64,000 bases of DNA from Clostridiales bacterium (GTDB lineage: Bacteria > Bacillota > Clostridia > Christensenellales > Borkfalkiaceae). Shown piece by piece: positions 8,545 through 15,235 of the stretch. The position numbers and the translations under genes are program-made. The stretch lies in contig SVIJ01000002.1 of NCBI GenBank assembly GCA_015069565.1, positions 1 through 64,000 of the forward strand. The letters run 5' to 3'. How positions within the stretch are numbered: position 1 is the first letter of the stretch; every line of letters starts with the position of its first letter. Below the pieces are notes generated by a model. That model was given only the letters and a program-made list of their open reading frames with translations, ran no database searches and was not told where the DNA came from.

Positions 8545-9936
8545 TCAGCCGATCAAAATATTTTCTACGGGGCGTTTAATTTGCGCCGAGCTCTTTGCCT
8601 TCGCCACCGAAAGCCCTATGGTGAGAATGCCCACTCTGCCAACGTACATAAGTACGATGAGTATTAGCTTCGAGCCTGTTGTTAGCAGTGGCGTGCAGCC
8701 GAGCGTCAAACCGACCGTGCCGAGCGCGGAAAAGACTTCGAAAACAATCTGCTTCAAAAGCAGGTTTTGTGCGGCAAGCTCCTGCATTTTCGGGTTGCCG
8801 TTCTCCATGCACAGTAGGGCAAAAATCGCCGTGAATGCAATAAACAAAAATGCGACGAAAACGGTGAGCGCTTGCTTCAAAAGTCCGTTTTCCACGCGGC
8901 GTTTGCAAACGTGGATGTCTTCCTTGCCGCGGAAGACGGAGAGCATACCCATTACGATGATTGCAACCGTCGTAATTTTGATCCCGCCTGCCGTTGAGCC
9001 TGAGCTACCGCCCACGAACATCAAAACGACGGTGAGCAAATAACCCATAGGGGAAAGGGCGTTGAGATCGACGGTGTTGAAACCTGCCGTTCTCGGGGTC
9101 ACAGCGCTGAAAAAGGCGACGAGTAGACGCTCGAAGAAGCCGTACTGCGCCAAGGCAGGGGAATTCCACTCGAACAAAAGAAACAAAAGGGTGGGGATGA
9201 CGACGATGATCGCGCTCATCCAAAGCACTACTTTCGTATGTAGCGCCAGCTTTTTGTAGCGGAATTTCTTTTCCAACAGATCGTCCCAAACGCAAAAGCC
9301 TAAGCCGCCCGTCAAAATTAGTAGCGGAACGACTACGGATACGATAGGATCGGTGGCGTAGTGGGTGAGAGAAACAAAGCTCCCTTGTCCGAACGTGCCG
9401 CCCATCAAATCAAAGCCTGCGTTGCAAAAAGCGGACACGGCGTGAAAGACAGCGTAGTACAGCCCGCGACCCCAGCCAAAGTCGGGTACGAAGCTTATGG
9501 AAAGCAGGAGCGCGCCCACTCCTTCAAAGAGCAGCGTACCAAACAGAATACGGCGAAAAAGCCGTTTGAGCTCGCTGCGCCGTTCTTCGCCTGCGGAGAG
9601 CATAAGCACCTTCGTTTCGTACATGCCCATGCGTTTTCCCACAGCGCTCAATGCGATAGATACAAAAGTCATAAAGCCCAAGCCGCCCAACTGGATCAAA
9701 CATAGAATGACAACCTGACCGAACGTGCTCCAATGCAGGTTGGTGTCGTATTGTATCAGACCTGTCACGCAAGTGGCGGACGTGGACGTGAACAGCGCGC
9801 CGACAAAGGTGGTGCGCTCTCCGCTACGCGTCGCAAACGGCAGGCAAAGAAGCCCTGCGCCGATCAGGATCGTCAGTAAAAATCCAACGGCTAAGTATTG
9901 CCATGGGTTGAGTTTTCGTTGAGAAACGGTTTTCAT
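8545..9936 (-). CDS. TrkH/KtrB-type K+ transporter membrane subunit
   Basis: STSATCVTGL, GGLGFMTFV, TPRTAGFNTVD, GGSSGSTAGGIK selectivity-loop motifs. Confidence 0.9.
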   Translation of the reverse strand: MKTVSQRKLNPWQYLAVGFLLTILIGAGLLCLPFATRSGERTTFVGALFTSTSATCVTGLIQYDTNLHWSTFGQVVILCLIQLGGLGFMTFVSIALSAVGKRMGMYETKVLMLSAGEERRSELKRLFRRILFGTLLFEGVGALLLSISFVPDFGWGRGLYYAVFHAVSAFCNAGFDLMGGTFGQGSFVSLTHYATDPIVSVVVPLLILTGGLGFCVWDDLLEKKFRYKKLALHTKVVLWMSAIIVVIPTLLFLLFEWNSPALAQYGFFERLLVAFFSAVTPRTAGFNTVDLNALSPMGYLLTVVLMFVGGSSGSTAGGIKITTVAIIVMGMLSVFRGKEDIHVCKRRVENGLLKQALTVFVAFLFIAFTAIFALLCMENGNPKMQELAAQNLLLKQIVFEVFSALGTVGLTLGCTPLLTTGSKLILIVLMYVGRVGILTIGLSVAKAKSSAQIKRPVENILIG

Positions 9937-10042
9937 AACGATTTCATTATAGCATGCTTGCGGCAATTTGTCAAGACTTCCATCGGGTTGAAAAGGCTAA
10001 GCGCTCGGGGGAAAATCGGACGGTTTTTTTTCGCGCAGACCG

Positions 10043-10071
10043 TTGACAATTTTTCGCCTTTATAGTATACT
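10043..10071 (+). promoter_or_regulatory. SigA promoter with palindrome over the -10
   Basis: TTGACA-N17-TATACT; 22-bp perfect palindrome CCTTTATAGTATACTATAAAGG at 10057-10078. Confidence 0.75.
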
Positions 10072-10123
10072 ATAAAGGAATACGGTATTCATTTACTGCA
10101 AAAGATAAAATAGGAGCGCGGCT

Positions 10124-11587
10124 ATGATTTTGAAGGGCTTTGACAACAGAAAATATCTTTCTCTGCAATCGGAAAAGATCGAAGAACGTATCGCCGCGTT
10201 TGGCGATAAGCTGTATTTGGAGTTCGGCGGCAAGCTCTTCGACGATTACCACGCGTCCCGCGTCTTGCCTGGCTTCGAGCCTGACAGTAAAATCAAAATG
10301 CTGTTAAAGCTTAAAGACATTGCCGAAGTCTTGATTGTAATTTCCGCAAACGACATTGAGAAAAATAAGTACCGTAGCGACCTTGGTATCACCTACGACG
10401 CCGACGTTTTGCGCCTGCTGGAAGTGTTCAAAAAGAAGGGCTTGTACGTGGGCAGCGTCGTGATGACGATGTATCAATCCACTTCGCGCGTGGACGCTTT
10501 CATCAAACGCTTGGAAGGCTTGGGCGTGAAGGTGTACAAGCATTACGCAATCGAAGGCTATCCTTCCGACGTGCAAAAAATCGTGTCTGAAGAAGGGTAT
10601 GGCAAGAACGAGTTTGTGGCAACGTCCAGACGTTTGGTGGTGGTCACCGCGCCTGGCCCTGGAAGCGGAAAAATGGCAACCTGTATGTCCCAGCTCTACC
10701 ACGAAAACAAGCGTGGCGTCAAGGCTGGGTATGCGAAGTTTGAAACCTTCCCGATTTGGAATTTGCCCCTTTCCCATCCCGTCAACGTTGCTTACGAAGC
10801 GGCAACCGCCGATCTCAACGACGTGAATATGATCGACCCGTACCACTTGGAAGCGTACGGAAGCTTGGCGGTCAACTATAACCGCGACGTGGAAATTTTC
10901 CCCGTCGTGAACGCGATGCTGGAACGCATTTTGGGGAAATCGCCCTATCAGTCCCCGACGGACATGGGGGTAAATATGGCAGGCTTTTGCATCGTGGACG
11001 ACGAAGTTTGCCGCAAGGCGAGCCGCGACGAGATCATTCGCCGCTATTATAGCGCACAGGGGGACGCGAGAAAAGCCCGCGTTTCCAAGGAAGTCGTGGG
11101 GAAAATCGAGCTCTTGATGAGCAAGCTCGGCTTGTCCGTAGACGATAGAAAAACGGTGTCTTTGGCGCTCAAAAAAGCGGAAAAGACGGGCGCGCCTGCC
11201 GTGGCAATCGAGATTTCCGACGGCGTTGCCGTCACAGGCAAAACGAGTAGGCTTTTGGGCGCGTCTGCCGCGGCTCTTTTGAACGCGCTGAAAGTGGTGG
11301 CGGGCATCGACGATAAAATTAAGCTCATCGAGCCGACGGTGATCGAGCCGATGCAAAAGCTGAAAGTCAACCACATGGGCGCGGCAAATCCCCGTTTGCA
11401 CACCAACGAAGTGTTGATGGCGCTTGCCATCTGCGCGGCGCAGAGCGAAACGGCAAAACGAGCGCTTGAAGGGCTGGATAAGCTCAAAGGGAGCGAAGTC
11501 CATTCCACCGTTATTTTGTCCGACGTCGATATGAAGACGTTTAAGGCGCTCGGGATGCACGTCACCTGCGAGCCTGTCAAAAATTAA
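10124..11587 (+). CDS. DUF1846 family protein
   Basis: 487 aa, GFDNRKYLSLQSEKI...APGPGSGKMATCMSQLYHE typical of DUF1846. Confidence 0.85.
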   Translation: MILKGFDNRKYLSLQSEKIEERIAAFGDKLYLEFGGKLFDDYHASRVLPGFEPDSKIKMLLKLKDIAEVLIVISANDIEKNKYRSDLGITYDADVLRLLEVFKKKGLYVGSVVMTMYQSTSRVDAFIKRLEGLGVKVYKHYAIEGYPSDVQKIVSEEGYGKNEFVATSRRLVVVTAPGPGSGKMATCMSQLYHENKRGVKAGYAKFETFPIWNLPLSHPVNVAYEAATADLNDVNMIDPYHLEAYGSLAVNYNRDVEIFPVVNAMLERILGKSPYQSPTDMGVNMAGFCIVDDEVCRKASRDEIIRRYYSAQGDARKARVSKEVVGKIELLMSKLGLSVDDRKTVSLALKKAEKTGAPAVAIEISDGVAVTGKTSRLLGASAAALLNALKVVAGIDDKIKLIEPTVIEPMQKLKVNHMGAANPRLHTNEVLMALAICAAQSETAKRALEGLDKLKGSEVHSTVILSDVDMKTFKALGMHVTCEPVKN

Positions 11588-11602
11588 GAATATTCTACAA
11601 AC

Positions 11603-11632
11603 AAAAAAGCAAGCCGCTTGGCTTGCTTTCTT
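11603..11632 (+). terminator. Terminator hairpin (copy 1 of a near-identical pair)
   Basis: AAAAAGCAAGCC-GCTT-GGCTTGCTTTCTTT. Confidence 0.7.
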
Positions 11633-11645
11633 TATTGATAAAGAG

Positions 11646-11963
11646 TTAAAGTGCATTTGTAGGTAAGCTCATCAACGTGATTAAATTTGCAATTAGTAAG
11701 TAATCGCGTGCTTGCAACTGTTCGAGCTTTTTTGCTAAAGAGATAGCGCTTTCGCTTGGGGTTTCTTCCAAAAAACGACTGGGGGAGATGGAGAAGTATT
11801 CGCAAATGGATAAGAAACAAGACATTTTTAAGGGCGTTAATCCCCGTTCAATCGCAGATAATTGTTGCGCGGTCAATCCAATGTGGTTGGCTAAAACATA
11901 AAGCGAAATCTTTCGGGAAACGCGTTCTTCTCTTAATTTTTTCAATATTGCACAATATTCCAT
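11646..11963 (-). CDS. XRE-family HTH regulator
   Basis: LREERVSRKISLYVLANHIGLTAQQLSAIERGLTPLK helix-turn-helix. Confidence 0.75.
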   Translation of the reverse strand: MEYCAILKKLREERVSRKISLYVLANHIGLTAQQLSAIERGLTPLKMSCFLSICEYFSISPSRFLEETPSESAISLAKKLEQLQARDYLLIANLITLMSLPTNAL

Positions 11964-11982
11964 TTTTTTGCTCCTTGAAAGT

Positions 11983-12012
11983 ATTTTAATACATGTGTTG
12001 CATGTATGTCAA
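11983..12012 (-). promoter_or_regulatory. Promoter of the leftward XRE gene with operator filling the spacer
   Basis: On the minus strand TTGACA-N18-TAAAAT; the spacer contains TACATGCAACACATGTA. Confidence 0.6.
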
Positions 12013-12066
12013 GCATAATTACACGTATTCCATGTAAAATAGTTAAAAAGGGGTGGAATGCGAAAT

Positions 12067-12288
12067 ATGGTGACAACGGTGGATATATCCAAGCGCCTTG
12101 CGGAAGCTATTCGGCAAAGCGGTATGACGCAAAAGCAAATCGCCGAAGCAATCGGGGTGCGCCAGCAACAAATTTCTTGTTATTTGCAAGGAAAAACGTT
12201 GCCTGCGCTTGATACACTGTCTAGAATATGTACCGTTTTAGATTTGGATGCAAACGAGATTTTGTGTGTGGAAAGAGAAAAATATTAA
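12067..12288 (+). CDS. XRE-family HTH regulator
   Basis: IRQSGMTQKQIAEAIGVRQQQISCYLQGKTLPALDTLSRICTVLDLD. Confidence 0.8.
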   Translation: MVTTVDISKRLAEAIRQSGMTQKQIAEAIGVRQQQISCYLQGKTLPALDTLSRICTVLDLDANEILCVEREKY

Positions 12289-12295
12289 AAATAAA

Positions 12296-12325
12296 AAGCA
12301 AGCCGTTTGGCTTGCTTTCTTTTAT
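12296..12325 (+). terminator. Terminator hairpin (copy 2)
   Basis: AAAAAGCAAGCC-GTTT-GGCTTGCTTTCTTT. Confidence 0.7.
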
Positions 12326-12849
12326 TCTTCGGGGGAGTAAAAACAGTCCAGTTCCCAACGCAAAGGATTTTCCGCAACGTATTTTGCAATGTTTTCATAA
12401 TCGCTTGCGTTGCGAATGATATGGTCGTGGTAGCCCCGTTGCCATACGTGCGCTACTCCAAATTTTTGGCGGATTTGTTTTGACGCATTCATTTTCACAT
12501 AACCGATTGCTTTGGATATTTTAGAGCGCGTTTGCTCCCGTAGGGGCGATTCACGAATCGCCCGCGCATCTTCCGTTTCGGATATTATTAAAATAATGTG
12601 AATATGGTTGGGCATGATAACGTATCCGTCTACGGATAATGAAAAACGCGTAGATAGCTGTTCAATATAATATTGAACGATTTTTCCGTATTCGGTCAAC
12701 TCCGTTTCGGGCGATTCGTGAATCGCCCCTACGATGCGACTGAGCGTCTTTTGCTTTTGATGAGTGCAGACGGTGATAAAATACGCGCCTGGGGTGCTGT
12801 AATCATAATCTTGTAAGCGTAAACGCTTGCGTTTTAATAATTCTTTCAT
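12322..12849 (-). mobile_element. REP-associated tyrosine transposase (RAYT, IS200-like Y1)
   Basis: GAYFITVCTHQK, MPNHIHIILI (HUH), ARFGVAHVWQRGYHDHIIRN-like C-terminal region typical of the REP-associated Y1 transposases. Confidence 0.85.
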
Positions 12850-12856
12850 ATTCGTT

Positions 12857-13531
12857 TTATTCGACGGCGACGACGGTGAGCGTATCCCCGACAACGCGGA
12901 ATTTGACGTTTTGCGCGCCAAATGCCATGCCGTATATACGCTCTGGCTCGTCTTGGTAGGACGGGCGGGGGTCTTCCGCCAAACAATCTATCAGCCCTGC
13001 CAGCTTTTCGGCAGGGATTTTTTCTTTCGCGCCGTCTAAAAATTCAACGCTGAGCCGCTTATTTGCAACGCCGTCCGCATAGCCGCCAACCGCGCCTATA
13101 ATGCAATCCGCGTGGGGCAGGTATGGCTTGACGTCCAAAATCGGCGTTCCGCTGAGCAAATCCGCGCCCCCGACAAGCAGGCTGATCCCCTGCTCCGTTT
13201 TCTCAACCTTCAAGAGCTTGACAACGCTCAATCCGATGCCGTTCGGGCGGAAGGGGGAACGGCTTGCAAACACCCCTACGCGCGTGTTTCCGCCCAGCCT
13301 TGGCGGACGGACAGTGGCATGAAACTCCGTCGTTTTTGCCGCCGAAAAATCAAACAGCAGCCAAAGATGGGAAAAGCCGTCGATGGCTTTGAATGCGTCT
13401 TCCGTTTGATAGGGCGGATAGAAATGAATACGGCTTATTACCCCGTCCGCTTTGCCGCTCTGACGGGGAATGCCAAACTTTTCCGTGAAATCGTTTTCGA
13501 TATAGCCGATGGCTGATACTGTCTTTTCCAT
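12857..13531 (-). CDS. trmO: TrmO/TsaA-family tRNA methyltransferase
   Basis: IGYIENDFTEKFGIPRQS, RPPRLGGNTRVGVFASRSPFRPNGIGLS, DVKPYLPHAD. Confidence 0.88.
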   Translation of the reverse strand: MEKTVSAIGYIENDFTEKFGIPRQSGKADGVISRIHFYPPYQTEDAFKAIDGFSHLWLLFDFSAAKTTEFHATVRPPRLGGNTRVGVFASRSPFRPNGIGLSVVKLLKVEKTEQGISLLVGGADLLSGTPILDVKPYLPHADCIIGAVGGYADGVANKRLSVEFLDGAKEKIPAEKLAGLIDCLAEDPRPSYQDEPERIYGMAFGAQNVKFRVVGDTLTVVAVE

Positions 13532-13594
13532 ACGCACATTATACAGTAGCCAAAAAAAATTGTCAAGAAGGGTTGTAAATTTCTTGTAAAAACC

Positions 13595-13623
13595 TTGCAT
13601 TTCGGAAAAATGTGTGTTATAAT
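13595..13623 (+). promoter_or_regulatory. SigA promoter
   Basis: TTGCAT-N17-TATAAT. Confidence 0.65.
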
Positions 13624-13683
13624 ACCGCCTACATTCGTTTATAAAAGAGTGAAAAAATCATTCAAAAAGGGGGAAAATTACAT

Positions 13684-14592
13684 ATGATTTACGTGACAGG
13701 GGACACACACGGCTACACCGATTTTTACAAGCTTCGAATGTTTGCAAACGCGCACCCGTGGCTGACAAGGGACGATTACGTGATCGTCGCAGGGGACTTT
13801 GGGGGCGTGTTCGATCCGTTCACGCTCGACGAAGATTTGGTGCTCTATGAGCGCTTGCCCTTCACCGTTTTGTTCGTGGACGGCAATCACGAGAATTTCG
13901 ACCTGTTAGAGCGGCTCTTTCCCGTGATCGAGTGGAAGGGCGGCAAGGCGCAAAAGGTGCGTGAGAATATCTACCATTTGATGCGTGGGCAGGTGTATGA
14001 AATTCAGGGCAAGACCATCTTCACCTTCGGCGGCGGCACGTCCGTCGACCGCGCGCGGCGTGTGGAAGGGCTTTCGTGGTGGAGTCAAGAATTGCCTACC
14101 TACGAACAGCAGGAAGAAGGGATTAAAAACCTTGCCCGCTACGGCAACAAGGTGGACTACGTGATCACCCACTCAATCGACGAGCGTGCGCTATACTATC
14201 CCGTGCTTCGCAACGTGCTCAGCACGGCAAAGGCGAAGGTGTATTTCGACAACCAAATCCTGAACTGGTTTGAAGACAACGTCGATTACGGGCACTGGTA
14301 TTTTGGGCATTATCACGTGGACGGGAAAGTGACGGAAAAAAAGACCGCGCTCTATTCCGATATCCTGCCATTGACGAAACAGCCGCCCCAGGTATGCGTT
14401 TATTCACTGAAAATGGTGGATAAAGACGCTTCACTTATTGCGGCGAAGGAGTGGCTGAAAACCGCCGAAGGGGCAACGATGAAGGTGAGCGAAGACCGCC
14501 TTATCATCCTGACGGACGACGGCGTGGACGTATCCGCGCTCTTTTCCGCGCTTGTAGGAAAGGCAAAGCCTTGCTCGGTGACTGCGCTGTAA
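13684..14592 (+). CDS. Metallophosphoesterase
   Basis: GDTHG, AGDFGG, VDGNHENFD, FGHYHVD motifs. Confidence 0.8.
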   Translation: MIYVTGDTHGYTDFYKLRMFANAHPWLTRDDYVIVAGDFGGVFDPFTLDEDLVLYERLPFTVLFVDGNHENFDLLERLFPVIEWKGGKAQKVRENIYHLMRGQVYEIQGKTIFTFGGGTSVDRARRVEGLSWWSQELPTYEQQEEGIKNLARYGNKVDYVITHSIDERALYYPVLRNVLSTAKAKVYFDNQILNWFEDNVDYGHWYFGHYHVDGKVTEKKTALYSDILPLTKQPPQVCVYSLKMVDKDASLIAAKEWLKTAEGATMKVSEDRLIILTDDGVDVSALFSALVGKAKPCSVTAL

Positions 14593-14597
14593 AAAAG

Positions 14598-14628
14598 AAA
14601 ACTCTTGCGAGTATTCGCAAGAGTTTTT
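14598..14628 (+). terminator. Rho-independent terminator
   Basis: AAAACTCTTGCGA-GTAT-TCGCAAGAGTTTTTT. Confidence 0.8.
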
Positions 14629-14683
14629 TCTATGTCGGTAATGTAGGGTGTGGGCTTGCTTCCGCCGAGTGTAGGGAAGGGGG

Positions 14684-15145
14684 TTAGCCGTGTTTTTTGC
14701 GCATAACGTAGTCTTGGTTGACCATGCCGCCGCCCAAATCAATGTCGATTCTTTCATCGACGGTAAAGCCGTTCTTTTGATAGCACGCAAGCGCGCGGGC
14801 GTTGCTTTGGTTGACGTTGAGAACAACGTCCTTGCCACGCTTTAATAGCTCGTCAAAGACAAACTTCGGATACCCTTTTCCGCGCGCGGTAGGGATGAGA
14901 TAAAGCTTGTCCAAATAGGTATCTGCTCCCCGATCGACAATCACCAAAACACCGACGTCGTCCACCTTGTAGTATTCGTAGCCCTTTTTGCGGAACTCGC
15001 AAAGGTGCTCGGGTGTGAAATACTTCTCCAAAAGAAACAAGATTTGTTCCTTGGGCAAAAAGCCGCCGTACGTTTCCAGCCAAAGGGGGCGCATAAACTC
15101 GTATAAAGACAGGTAGTCGTTTTCTTCAAAAGGAATGAGCTGCAT
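14684..15145 (-). CDS. GNAT-family N-acetyltransferase
   Basis: LYLIPTARGKGYPKFVFDELLKRGKDVVLNVNQSNARALACYQKNGF. Confidence 0.75.
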   Translation of the reverse strand: MQLIPFEENDYLSLYEFMRPLWLETYGGFLPKEQILFLLEKYFTPEHLCEFRKKGYEYYKVDDVGVLVIVDRGADTYLDKLYLIPTARGKGYPKFVFDELLKRGKDVVLNVNQSNARALACYQKNGFTVDERIDIDLGGGMVNQDYVMRKKHG

Positions 15146-15200
15146 ACGTTTATTTTACACCCTTAGCGCGGAAAAGTCAACGGATTTTTTCCATCTACCA

Positions 15201-15229
15201 TTGACAAACGGACGGAAAAAAGCTATAAT
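15201..15229 (+). promoter_or_regulatory. Consensus SigA promoter, predicted +1 at or next to the ATG
   Basis: TTGACA-N17-TATAAT; ATG begins 7 nt after the -10. Confidence 0.75.
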
Positions 15230-15235
15230 GGGCGT

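Noticed and set aside
10304-11656. 450-aa minus-strand ORF opposite the DUF1846 gene
   Set aside because: Shadow ORF; the opposite strand is a well-supported CDS with promoter.
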